Virus record (IMG/VR): IMGVR_UViG_3300046780_000088
Location: 1-64,000 of that record
DNA length: 64,000 bases
DNA from: a virus
Strand: one strand, 5' to 3'
Positions 47,002 through 53,876 of the stretch are shown here, piece by piece. Position 1 is the first letter of the stretch; each line of letters opens with the position of its first letter. Made by a program: the position numbers and the translations under genes. The notes beneath the pieces are model-generated. The model saw nothing but the letters and a program-made list of their open reading frames with translations, was not told where the DNA came from and did not search any database.

Positions 47002-47162
47002 GCCCACAGCACGCTCCGGTCGCGGCCAAATGCATCTTCCAACGCGCACAGCGCTTTGAATTTTGTGATCGCGCGCAAGACCATCGCCATTACATACGCG
47101 CTGCCTTTCAATGCATTGTTATATGCACTGATCAAATGCTGCAACACTTTCGAGCGGTTCAT
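46998..47162 (-). CDS. small helical protein, 54 aa
   Basis: MNRSKVLQHLISAYNNALKG, then ITKFKALCALEDAFG. GTGA overlap with the next gene and TGATG at its start. Function unknown. Confidence 0.6.
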   Translation of the reverse strand: MNRSKVLQHLISAYNNALKGSAYVMAMVLRAITKFKALCALEDAFGRDRSVLWA

Positions 47163-47332
47163 CATTCACCTTTCTTCAAGCGAGCTACGAAACAGTTCAA
47201 TGCGCTGATGACATGCGCCTCAAGATAGATTTCGTTTGTTACGTTGATGCCATCTTCGGTTGTGAGCAGAATGCTATCGCTGCCCTCTTCGTATGCAGCA
47301 TACACACCATCGCCAAGATATTCTTTCTTCAT
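47162..47332 (-). CDS. conserved small phage protein (YLGDGVYAAYEEG)
   Basis: 56 residues. The motif EYLGDGVYAAYE, then ILLTTEDG and IYLEAHVI, is one of the most widely distributed small phage protein patterns; role unknown. ATGA overlap upstream. Confidence 0.72.
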   Translation of the reverse strand: MKKEYLGDGVYAAYEEGSDSILLTTEDGINVTNEIYLEAHVISALNCFVARLKKGE

Positions 47333-47517
47333 CGTGACTCGATCACCGCGCGAGCTAAGGCGTCCACCGCGCGTTCAACTGTGTCGTCGCCTTTCAAGCA
47401 AACGTCTTTGAAATGCGTATTGCGCAAATCGTATGCCGAATCAAACACCGAATCAACAAACAACTTCTCACGCTCTGTGAGCTTGTCGTAATTCTCGTGT
47501 ATCGCGTGTCTCATCAT
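47329..47517 (-). CDS. helical protein, 62 aa
   Basis: MMRHAIHENYDKLTEREKLF, then DTVERAVDALARAVIE. TGATG overlap upstream, ATGA downstream. Function unknown. Confidence 0.62.
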   Translation of the reverse strand: MMRHAIHENYDKLTEREKLFVDSVFDSAYDLRNTHFKDVCLKGDDTVERAVDALARAVIESR

Positions 47518-47765
47518 CAACCTTTCTGTGTTGTGCGCGGTGTGTTCCATATAGCCATGTGCGCCTCGTTCAACTTCTCGATCAGCGTCTTGTGCCACGG
47601 TGCTGTGATTTGTGGCAAGTTTAACGCCATTGCATCGGCAACATAGTACAGACCGAGCAGTGCATTGTACTCTGCCGGTTTGACCCGATCATTCGCGCGT
47701 GCAACAACATCGACCTTGAGCTTCGCGTGCGAACCATCGGTATTAACTAACTTGTCTCGCTTCAT
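47517..47765 (-). CDS. uncharacterised 82-aa protein
   Basis: MKRDKLVNTDGSHAKLKVDV, then AEYNALLGLYYVADAMAL and a helical/aromatic end (KTLIEKLNEAHMAIW). Function unknown. Confidence 0.63.
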   Translation of the reverse strand: MKRDKLVNTDGSHAKLKVDVVARANDRVKPAEYNALLGLYYVADAMALNLPQITAPWHKTLIEKLNEAHMAIWNTPRTTQKG

Positions 47766-47895
47766 CTGTGACCTTTCTTATGAATGGCGGCGACCAGCGA
47801 CATGCGCTGCACGCGAACCATAGACGACCACAACGAAAGCCGTGCGGCGATCCATACCCGCGACATTTCCAATCATTCTGCTGTTTCTTTGCCAT
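47743..47895 (-). CDS. small zinc-binding-like protein, 50 aa
   Basis: MAKKQQNDWKCRGYGSPHGF, with Cys at CRGYG, CGRLW, CSACRW. Four Cys plus His make a zinc site likely. Overlaps the next gene by 23 nt. Confidence 0.6.
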   Translation of the reverse strand: MAKKQQNDWKCRGYGSPHGFRCGRLWFACSACRWSPPFIRKVTDEARQVS

Positions 47896-48142
47896 CGTCT
47901 TTCTTTCTCTTTGTGAGCGGGATGAAGTTCGGGCCGTCGCGTTCGTCATCGAACTTCGACTGCTGCCACTGGAACCAACCATCAATCCGCTCGATTCGAT
48001 TCACGTCTTCATAGTTGCGAATCTGCTGAAGTGCCGCGCGACGTTCCACGCCCCTTAGCGACGATCCATTGTAGATAGCGCTGACCAAGCGATGATAATC
48101 GCCCCGGACGCGCGCTGATTCAACAATCGCTTCAATCCTCAT
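47873..48142 (-). CDS. basic helical protein, 89 aa
   Basis: MRIEAIVESARVRGDYHRLV, then RRAALQQIRNYEDVNRIERID and a basic end (LTKRKKDDGKE). AAAGGTGC upstream. Possibly DNA-related; no motif. Confidence 0.62.
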   Translation of the reverse strand: MRIEAIVESARVRGDYHRLVSAIYNGSSLRGVERRAALQQIRNYEDVNRIERIDGWFQWQQSKFDDERDGPNFIPLTKRKKDDGKETAE

Positions 48143-48177
48143 TGTCAATTTGCACCTTTCTGTTTGACGCGCGCCGT

Positions 48178-48360
48178 TCAATGCGCGAAAGCTACATCCT
48201 CTTCAAGTTCATGCAAGAACATCGGTTCCGATTCTTGGTGTCCCTCGAATCGGACAAAGATACTGTCACCCTGAACATCTGTGATCACCCCGGACTGCGG
48301 GTATGCAGGATGACTCCATACCACATGAAGTCCGACCCGCGCCGTTCTGAGCTTTGTCAT
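48178..48360 (-). CDS. first gene of the leftward unit, 60 aa
   Basis: MTKLRTARVGLHVVWSHPAY, beta-rich, then EGHQESEPMFLHELEED. Starts about 27 nt after promoter D, with GAGAGG upstream. Function unknown. Confidence 0.63.
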   Translation of the reverse strand: MTKLRTARVGLHVVWSHPAYPQSGVITDVQGDSIFVRFEGHQESEPMFLHELEEDVAFAH

Positions 48361-48386
48361 CGCATCATGCCTCTCTTTTGTGAGCA

Positions 48387-48428
48387 GGGTTTCCCCAAGG
48401 GTAGACACCGAGCGGCGCGGAAAGTTCC
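48387..48428 (-). promoter_or_regulatory. ECF-type promoter element, copy D (leftward)
   Basis: Minus strand GGAACTT, 15 nt, GTCTACCC, CTTGGGGAAACCC. Faces into the minus-strand early region starting at 48178-48360. Divergent partner of copy E. Confidence 0.72.
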
Positions 48429-48907
48429 GTGGCAACCGAAAATAAGGTTTCAGGGATTTTCGGTTGACTCGTTAGAACGGCCTTGGTTGATCGGCGAGTC
48501 GCGGACATGGGAAGATGAGCGCCGACCACCGGGCGATCAATGGCGAGGCTTGTGAGCGGTTTGTTGCGCGTTATATGGCGAGCGCTACCCAACGAGCGAT
48601 TGATTGCTCAAAATCGTATAGAACTAATAGTTATAATGACCGCCGAAAAACGAGCGATTGGAATATAGGGTTTTGGCCCGAATCGCGGCCAAAAACTAAG
48701 TCATTGAATTATATAAGTGTGATAATAGAATCAAAGACGTTTTGGTCCTGACGCTCGGACGGACACGGACAAGCCTATAGGCTTTTGTCCTGTCCTGTCC
48801 AGAGTGAGCGGTCACTATGGACTGGTGGACAGAACGGACAAAGTCCGATTTGTCCCGTTTTGTCCGGTTTGGTTGCTTAGGCAATCATTGTCTCGGCAAG
48901 CAATCAC
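48429..48907. other. divergent control region with repeated TTGTCC/GGACA words and hairpins
   Basis: No gene. Contains a long hairpin GTTTTGGCC/GGCCAAAAAC (about 48670-48697), a GGACAAGCC-TATA-GGCTTTTGTCC hairpin (about 48767-48791), and an imperfect inverted repeat 48827-48842 with 48849-48865 built from GGACA/TTGTCC units. More TTGTCC words follow to 49.48 kb. Iteron-like; may be a repressor operator array or an origin. Confidence 0.5.
48873..48901. repeat. 29-bp direct repeat, left copy
   Basis: TTGCTTAGGCAAT followed by ATTGTCTCGGCAAGC. Matches 48975-49003 with a few mismatches; the two copies bracket promoter E. A weaker third copy (TGCCTAGGCAACGAT) lies near 49537. Contains TTGC/GCAA dyads, so a regulator-binding site is possible. 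Confidence 0.6.
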
Positions 48908-48948
48908 GGAACTTTTTGAGTTATTTGTTGTCTACCCTTGGGGAAACC
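48908..48948 (+). promoter_or_regulatory. ECF-type promoter element, copy E (rightward)
   Basis: GGAACTT, 15 nt, GTCTACCC, CTTGGGGAAACC. Reads into the plus-strand gene at 49074. Bracketed by 29-bp repeats. Confidence 0.72.
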
Positions 48949-48974
48949 TTTGTGTGCTACAAAACGGATCATCA

Positions 48975-49003
48975 TTGCTTAGGCAATAATTGCTCTGCCA
49001 AGC
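48975..49003. repeat. 29-bp direct repeat, right copy
   Basis: TTGCTTAGGCAAT then AATTGCTCTGCCAAGC; see the left copy at 48873-48901. Start-to-start distance is 102 bp. Confidence 0.6.
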
Positions 49004-49073
49004 GTCGATCTGTACCGTACAAAAACGCGGTTTTTATTCCCCTTTAAAATCAACGACTTACACAGGAGCAGCA

Positions 49074-49319
49074 ATGTTAACCATAAGAATCAATGGGTTA
49101 GATGGGAATCAGGAAATCTTCGAGGCGTCGGTCGTCGTGCGCCGTCCTGCATCCCTGCCCGGTAGCGCTGGTGCGCTTGAATTCACGTCTGGTGGCGTCG
49201 AATGCCATGCTGCTGCTCACTTCGGACACGTCTACGTTATGAACGACCACGGCAAAACGGTCGCGGCATACGATCTTGGGAAGTGGGATGAGGATAAGCC
49301 AGCGGCGCGTAAAGCATAG
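49074..49319 (+). CDS. first gene of rightward unit, 81 aa
   Basis: ACAGGAGCAGCA precedes the ATG. Beta-rich (MLTIRINGLDGNQEIFEASV, CHAAAHFGHVYVMNDHGKTV). It lies right after promoter E and the repeats, a typical place for a regulator or early takeover protein. Function unknown. Confidence 0.65.
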   Translation: MLTIRINGLDGNQEIFEASVVVRRPASLPGSAGALEFTSGGVECHAAAHFGHVYVMNDHGKTVAAYDLGKWDEDKPAARKA

Positions 49320-49795
49320 GCAAAGTGGTAGATTTTATTTGTCCTACATTCTTTACATATTAGGCATTATACGCAGTGCAGATTTATCCGCGTTGATTAT
49401 TAAGGACAATTCACCACTCCCATAATCTTGTCCAACCTGAATTAGAGGGTGTCTAGGACAAGATTCGACATTGTCCATGCCGAACAGCAGCATGGTCGAG
49501 CGGTGCGGTTTGCCAAGTGGGGAATCAGCGATTCCACTGCCTAGGCAACGATCTTCGGTCCACATGGATCAATTGATCCACGATGCAAGCGATCGATGGC
49601 ACGATCCTTGACGCCGACACGATCCATGCCAAAGGATCGTTGAACGGCGCACGGTGCGCGCAGATCGACGGACCACGACCGTTGGACTCCCCCCGGTTTC
49701 GCGTCGGGCCGTTCGACCACCCCCGGCTTCGGTTTTGTTCTGAACAGCGGCGCATGTCGTGCATCTGTGCCGGAAAATCAAAAAAAGGAAAAAAG
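49320..49795. other. 476-bp intergenic region with palindromes
   Basis: No convincing gene. AATCTTGTCC (49421-49430) pairs with GGACAAGATT (49453-49462). TGGATCAATTGATCCA at 49564-49579 is a perfect palindrome, and ACGATCCTT/AAGGATCGT flank about 49599-49640. GATC is dense here. The minus-strand frame at 49353-49565 and the plus frame from 49583 look accidental. Confidence 0.45.
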
Positions 49796-49933
49796 ATGCA
49801 GATCGTCTTGATCGTGCTTTTGGTTTTGCTTCTTGCTGGCGCGTTCCCGATATATGGATGGGCAGGACCGTACGGATTGGTTGGTACGCTTCTTATCATC
49901 GTTCTGATTCTCGCGTTGCTCGGCGCTCTCTGA
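49796..49933 (+). CDS. DUF3309-like small membrane protein, 45 aa
   Basis: MQIVLIVLLVLLLAGAFPIY, GWAGPYGLVG, then a second hydrophobic segment. Matches DUF3309, small two-TM proteins common in proteobacteria. AAAGGAAAAAAG upstream. Confidence 0.75.
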   Translation: MQIVLIVLLVLLLAGAFPIYGWAGPYGLVGTLLIIVLILALLGAL

Positions 49934-50253
49934 ACATCGCATTATGTCCATCGCCTCTGTTGCACCGAAAGATGTGCATCAAGCGTTGGATTTCCCTTTC
50001 ACCGCGCGTCGAGCTTCGCTCGTTGAAAACAAAACATTGATCAAAGTGTCCGTTGCATCCGCCGTCAGGCGAGGAAGACCGTCAGCGGGCACGATGTTAA
50101 CTCAGCCGACCGAGGGGTCGCGGTGTTCACGCACCGAACTGTGATACCACAACTGTGGTGCTGATGTAATAAATCACAGGTGAACAGAAGTTAAAGCAGA
50201 GCAAGCGACATGGGATGAAATTTCCAGAAAATCCAAAAAAGGAGAATATCCAA
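49934..50253 (+). other. 320-bp intergenic stretch
   Basis: No gene with a ribosome site. Two hairpins: CGGTG-TTCACG-CACCG (about 50120-50136) and ACCACA-AC-TGTGGT (about 50152-50165). A 66-codon frame from 49944 lacks a Shine-Dalgarno and protein-like character. Confidence 0.4.
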
Positions 50254-50586
50254 ATGTTGAACATACTGTTTGCAGTATTGATGGCAATTCCGTTAACGTT
50301 CGTAAGTTGCCAAGCGAGGGCAGAGGATCACCGTGTTGGACCAGTGAACGGCCCGAACGTGACGATACAAACTGATCGTGAGCATGTATTCCCGCGCCAC
50401 ATCGAAGTACATCGTCATCACTTTCATAGCTATCGACATGGGCGCACTGAGTTTGGTGTTGTGATCGCAGCACCGTGGGTTCCGGGTCCGGGATATGCAG
50501 CGCGATCCGCATGGTGTCCTGATCCTGCCGGATATTATCCAGACGTGCAAGTTTGTTTTCAACCGTGGGTTCGAGTGATCAACTAA
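50254..50586 (+). CDS. secreted or lipoprotein-like His-rich protein, 110 aa
   Basis: AAAAGGAGAATATCC precedes the ATG. Signal MLNILFAVLMAIPLTFVSC (possible lipobox) then a His-rich region (RHIEVHRHHFHSYRHG) and a Pro/Trp/Cys-rich C-terminus. Probably periplasmic; may bind metal. Confidence 0.66.
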   Translation: MLNILFAVLMAIPLTFVSCQARAEDHRVGPVNGPNVTIQTDREHVFPRHIEVHRHHFHSYRHGRTEFGVVIAAPWVPGPGYAARSAWCPDPAGYYPDVQVCFQPWVRVIN

Positions 50587-50600
50587 TGAGGAAAAATAGA

Positions 50601-50933
50601 ATGGTACATAAACACGAAGGTCAGACCAAGGTTCAACCGCCGAACGATTCGGCCTATCCGGGTCCGTATTTGCAAGTCGCCGACTTGAAAGTCGATGATG
50701 CGAAGTATATTCAAAAGCGTGCTGGTTCAGTTTTCAATTCCATCGTCAAGGGCGATCAAGCGGCGAAGAATGATCTGATCAATGCAGCGATGCAAGGCGC
50801 ATACCGCGATGCTTCGCCGGGTGATACGCAACCGCAAGTGATTGCTCCGAACTTCGATGATTCGCAATACGCCAATCAAAGTGTGATCGATGTTGTTGCG
50901 GCATTCAACAAATTCAGACATCCGAATCGGTGA
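50601..50933 (+). CDS. uncharacterised 110-aa protein
   Basis: MVHKHEGQTKVQPPNDSAYP, then KYIQKRAGSVFNSIVKGDQA. Acidic middle and helical end. Lies before the packaging genes; may be a minor virion or assembly protein. Function unknown. Confidence 0.65.
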   Translation: MVHKHEGQTKVQPPNDSAYPGPYLQVADLKVDDAKYIQKRAGSVFNSIVKGDQAAKNDLINAAMQGAYRDASPGDTQPQVIAPNFDDSQYANQSVIDVVAAFNKFRHPNR

Positions 50934-51118
50934 TTTCACCAGCGACAAGTATTGTCATCGTCGGAGTGAGTGCGCAGACAGCGTTGCTCGCTCTTTGGGC
51001 GTTGGGCATCGAGCGATGGCCTTGGTTCATCAATCTGCTCCCGCTTGAAGCACTGATCGTATTCGTGCTTGGGCTGAGTGTGTATCTGGTATCAACGAAA
51101 TCGAATCCATTTCAGTGA
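50930..51118 (+). CDS. two-TM membrane protein, 62 aa
   Basis: GTG start overlapping the previous stop as GTGA. Segments TSIVIVGVSAQTALLALWAL and LLPLEALIVFVLGLSVYL. Similar in plan to small holin-like phage proteins, but far from the lysis genes. Confidence 0.62.
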   Translation: MISPATSIVIVGVSAQTALLALWALGIERWPWFINLLPLEALIVFVLGLSVYLVSTKSNPFQ

Positions 51119-51129
51119 AGGAAAACATC

Positions 51130-51519
51130 ATGGCAAAATACGGAAGAGTACCGCAAGAAAAAGATGCAGTCGCACCGAAGGGCGCGTTCGGACAACCGAA
51201 TGGCGATGGATCGCACAACGACAAGCCTGATTTCGTTGGACAGGTTGTATCGAGTGACGCGAGGGCCACACACCGCGTTGTGAAGTCGGTTGGCAATCAG
51301 CGCGAAGCGGTTGCGCATTTCGCGCCGGTTCCGCAAGATGCGTCGGCATTCGAAGCGGCGGTAGAAGCTGCGAAGGTTTTGTCGAAGGAACAACCGGGTG
51401 CGACGTTCGATGTCGAAGGTCCGAAACCTGACGATAAGGCAGAAACGTCGTTCGTCGTGGAGACACCAAAACCGAAGGTTGAAGCGGCAAAGACTGAGAC
51501 AACTTCTGCGAAGACGTGA
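51130..51519 (+). CDS. Pro/Ala/Lys-rich protein, 129 aa
   Basis: MAKYGRVPQEKDAVAPKGAF, then VVSSDARATHRVVKSVGNQR and a low-complexity acidic/Lys tail (KPKVEAAKTETTSAK). GAAGGAAAACATC upstream. Likely disordered; role unknown. Confidence 0.64.
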   Translation: MAKYGRVPQEKDAVAPKGAFGQPNGDGSHNDKPDFVGQVVSSDARATHRVVKSVGNQREAVAHFAPVPQDASAFEAAVEAAKVLSKEQPGATFDVEGPKPDDKAETSFVVETPKPKVEAAKTETTSAKT

Positions 51520-51662
51520 GCGAAGCGCAATATTCATTCACTGACCTTGTGATCGCGTTCTGGATGGGCGCGATCTTTTTGTATATGCTGCTGATCATAA
51601 TGGCCGGTATCCAAGTGATGAAAAACAAACCGCCGAACGAACCGCCGACAGGCACGACATGA
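51516..51662 (+). CDS. single-TM mini protein, 48 aa
   Basis: GTG start (GTGA overlap). One TM helix (DLVIAFWMGAIFLYMLLIIM), then a Pro-rich cytosolic tail. ATGA overlap with the next gene. Confidence 0.58.
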   Translation: MSEAQYSFTDLVIAFWMGAIFLYMLLIIMAGIQVMKNKPPNEPPTGTT

Positions 51663-52162
51663 AGATTAAGAAGACGCGAAGCGACAAAGGCGTGCATAAA
51701 CCTGCATCCGAAAAGAGTTTGCAAGCGCTGGTGAAGTACCGAGCGGAACATCCGGGCGAGAAAATTGGTGGTATACCGTTGGTAGTGTTCGATGCAAAGC
51801 AGTTGCAGACGATCACGAAGTTGCGCGCAGTAAGCACCCCGATTAGGGCTATTGCTCGCGCGATGGGCGTGTCGAACATGACGTTCAATGCGATGCGCGA
51901 ACGGCAACCGGAAGTTCAGGACGCACTCGATGCTGGCGACGACATGCTGTACAACAGGATCATTTCAGGTCGCACAGGATTGCTCAACGAGAAGAGTTTC
52001 GTTGCGAAGATTTTCTTAGCGAAGGCGTTGTTAGGACTACGCGATGGCGAATCAGTGCCGGGTAATACCGGGCCGCGCATAGTCATCAACATGCCCGGAG
52101 CGCAACCGCTGTCGAAGGTGATCGAGGGACAGGTGATCAGGGAAGATGACGACGAAAAATAA
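51659..52162 (+). CDS. small terminase subunit-like HTH protein
   Basis: 167 residues. N-terminal basic region, then an HTH (STPIRAIARAMGVSNMTFNA) followed by ERQPEVQDALDAGDDM and a helical region, as in many small terminase subunits that recognise the packaging site. The large subunit lies 3 kb downstream. Alternative: another DNA-binding phage protein. Confidence 0.6.
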   Translation: MKIKKTRSDKGVHKPASEKSLQALVKYRAEHPGEKIGGIPLVVFDAKQLQTITKLRAVSTPIRAIARAMGVSNMTFNAMRERQPEVQDALDAGDDMLYNRIISGRTGLLNEKSFVAKIFLAKALLGLRDGESVPGNTGPRIVINMPGAQPLSKVIEGQVIREDDDEK

Positions 52163-52322
52163 ATTCAGTCCGCGCGTCGGCGATCCGAATTTCAACCCGC
52201 GTGCGTACTATGAGCGTGTGTATCTCAAAGACATCGAGCGTGACATCGACATGAAGGACAAGCTCAAGAAGGATGCAGCATGGCGGAAGATGATCAGGGA
52301 CAAACACAATGAAACTGCTTGA
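52146..52322 (+). CDS. small basic protein, 58 aa
   Basis: MTTKNKFSPRVGDPNFNPRA, then a charged helix (DIERDIDMKDKLKKDA). Overlaps the terminase-like gene by 17 nt and the next by 14 nt. Function unknown. Confidence 0.6.
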   Translation: MTTKNKFSPRVGDPNFNPRAYYERVYLKDIERDIDMKDKLKKDAAWRKMIRDKHNETA

Positions 52323-52500
52323 CTATCCCGGACTGACGATTGAAAAGTTCGATGACGGTACAGTTACCGTCAGTTTGTTCGATCAGTATGTGGAATTTAC
52401 GAACGAGGAATTTTTGTTCATGATGAAAGATTTGAATGGGAACATTGCACATGATGCGCGCATGGAGCGCGAGCGACCATCGCCGGTTGCCGTAGCTTGA
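52309..52500 (+). CDS. uncharacterised 63-aa protein
   Basis: MKLLDYPGLTIEKFDDGTVT, beta-rich, then NEEFLFMMKDLNGNIAHDAR. Ends 6 nt before a tRNA gene. Function unknown. Confidence 0.62.
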   Translation: MKLLDYPGLTIEKFDDGTVTVSLFDQYVEFTNEEFLFMMKDLNGNIAHDARMERERPSPVAVA

Positions 52501-52506
52501 CGCCAT

Positions 52507-52584
52507 CTGTGCGTAGCTCAGTCAGGTCAGAGTACCCGGCCCGGAACCGGGAAGTCGAAGGTTCGAATCCTTCCGTACAGACCA
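52507..52584 (+). tRNA. tRNA-Pro (anticodon CGG), C33
   Basis: Acceptor CTGTGCG/CGTACAG, anticodon stem CCCGG/CCGGG with loop CCCGGAA, T-stem GAAGG/CCTTC, CCA encoded. Position 33 is C. Isolated inside the plus-strand operon and probably processed from its mRNA. Confidence 0.88.
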
Positions 52585-52603
52585 TTTCCAAGAGGAAATT
52601 ATC

Positions 52604-52774
52604 ATGAATACAACCGTTGTAACACTGAATTATTTCTTCGTACTTGCTGCTACCGTTGTGATGTGGGTTGCGGCATTCAATCCTACCGTCGATGCAAACC
52701 ATAAATTTTCGCTCGCAATAAATTGGATGTGTCTTAGCTTTGCACTTCTTCTGACTGCGTGGTTCTTCAAGTAA
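52604..52774 (+). CDS. two-TM membrane protein, 56 aa
   Basis: NYFFVLAATVVMWVAAFNPT and INWMCLSFALLLTAWFF. AGAGGAAATTATC precedes the ATG. Follows the tRNA by 20 nt. Confidence 0.6.
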   Translation: MNTTVVTLNYFFVLAATVVMWVAAFNPTVDANHKFSLAINWMCLSFALLLTAWFFK

Positions 52775-52921
52775 GTGAAGAACTGCACTTACGGTTGTAC
52801 GGGAAAGTGTTTCGATAATCATTCGTTCGATTGTTCGGTTTGTGGTAGCAAATCTTCGGCATGTTACGGTATTGATAACGTATGGTATTGCGTGAAGTGC
52901 TGGCTTGAGAGAGTTCTATGA
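52775..52921 (+). CDS. cysteine-rich mini protein, 48 aa
   Basis: Nine Cys in 48 residues, spaced CTYGC, CF, CSVCG, CYG, YCVKCW, so probably two zinc knuckles. GTG start immediately after the previous stop; ATGA overlap with the next gene. No family recognised. Confidence 0.55.
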   Translation: MKNCTYGCTGKCFDNHSFDCSVCGSKSSACYGIDNVWYCVKCWLERVL

Positions 52922-53220
52922 TCGAGTACGTTCTGGTTATGGTGGTTGGCAGTCAACTGGCGTTTGCTACCGACGTTCGTACAGATGAAATGCTCATCTT
53001 TACGAAGCTTGCTGTATGTGAGCAAGCGAAAGTGAGGATGGAGAAAGTTGCTGCGAAAGTGATGAAGGAAAATCCGCAGTTCGACAAAAGCTTGACGCCT
53101 GTGATTGAATGCATTGATCGGCAGAAGACACCTTGGGCCGATGAACCAACAGAAAAGAAAACGCCGATGCTGAACGAAGAACAATTCTTTCAGTACGGCA
53201 ACAAGCAAGGTGATGCATAA
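52918..53220 (+). CDS. secreted protein, 100 aa
   Basis: Signal peptide (MIEYVLVMVVGSQLAFA). Mature helical part with two Cys (KLAVCEQAKVRMEK, VIECIDRQ). Presumably periplasmic during infection. Function unknown. Confidence 0.66.
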   Translation: MIEYVLVMVVGSQLAFATDVRTDEMLIFTKLAVCEQAKVRMEKVAAKVMKENPQFDKSLTPVIECIDRQKTPWADEPTEKKTPMLNEEQFFQYGNKQGDA

Positions 53221-53480
53221 TGGTTCGCGCATTTCAAGATACTGGTAACGGTACAGCAGCACCGGCAACTTTCACTGGACAAGTGAAAGCAAATGGTGAA
53301 TCTCCAACCGACAACAAGACGTATTCTGCAACGTATCGCGTGACTCGATATTGGGGTGTGGCATTCATTCAAGCAGAAGCGGTAGCGTACTTTCATACCA
53401 AAGCAGACGCCGATGCTGCTGCTGCAACATTGAATGCAACGGCACATGGTGAAGTATATCGTTCTGAAGTTTCTCAATGA
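53220..53480 (+). CDS. uncharacterised 86-aa protein
   Basis: Thr/Ala-rich beta sequence (YSATYRVTRYWGVAFIQAEA), then a helix (DADAAAATLN). Shares one base with the previous stop. Possibly structural; function unknown. Confidence 0.63.
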   Translation: MVRAFQDTGNGTAAPATFTGQVKANGESPTDNKTYSATYRVTRYWGVAFIQAEAVAYFHTKADADAAAATLNATAHGEVYRSEVSQ

Positions 53481-53490
53481 GGAAATTGAT

Positions 53491-53667
53491 ATGTCAATGA
53501 ATGGTCCGAAGTCCGCGAACAAGAAACAAACATTCGATATTCAACCAAAACTGATTCCTGATGGATATGCACAATTACCAGCAGCATTGGCGGTTACACC
53601 GCCCGGTGTTCCAGTAAGTGTTCCGTTGGTTCCAAATGCAATGCCTGTGTATCCTTGTAAGAATTGA
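53491..53667 (+). CDS. Pro-rich small protein, 58 aa
   Basis: MSMNGPKSANKKQTFDIQPK then a Pro/Val-rich tail (VTPPGVPVSVPLVP). GAGGAAATTGAT upstream. May be a minor virion component; composition only. Confidence 0.6.
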   Translation: MSMNGPKSANKKQTFDIQPKLIPDGYAQLPAALAVTPPGVPVSVPLVPNAMPVYPCKN

Positions 53668-53672
53668 TGTAA

Positions 53673-53876
53673 GTGAGAGGAATGCGTAACATCGCTCTTT
53701 GGGCGTCGAACGAATCACCAAATTCGCAATCCGCGCCAATGGTTTCGATAAACCAAAAAGACGATTGTGTTGTGTTCACAGTGCGTGATGCCTTCGACAC
53801 AACAGCGATTGCCTTCATGCCGATAAAAGACTTCGTGAAGTTTGCTGCGACATTTATTCAAGAGGCTAGATCATGA
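53673..53876 (+). CDS. uncharacterised 67-aa protein
   Basis: SINQKDDCVVFTVRDAFDTT, then KDFVKFAATFIQEARS. Start is GTG 53673 or ATG 53682; the Shine-Dalgarno GAGAGGA lies close to the ATG. ATGA overlap with the next gene. Confidence 0.58.
   Translation: MRGMRNIALWASNESPNSQSAPMVSINQKDDCVVFTVRDAFDTTAIAFMPIKDFVKFAATFIQEARS

Noticed and set aside
49944-50144. 66-codon plus-strand ORF
   Set aside because: No ribosome binding site, atypical composition, and overlaps hairpins.
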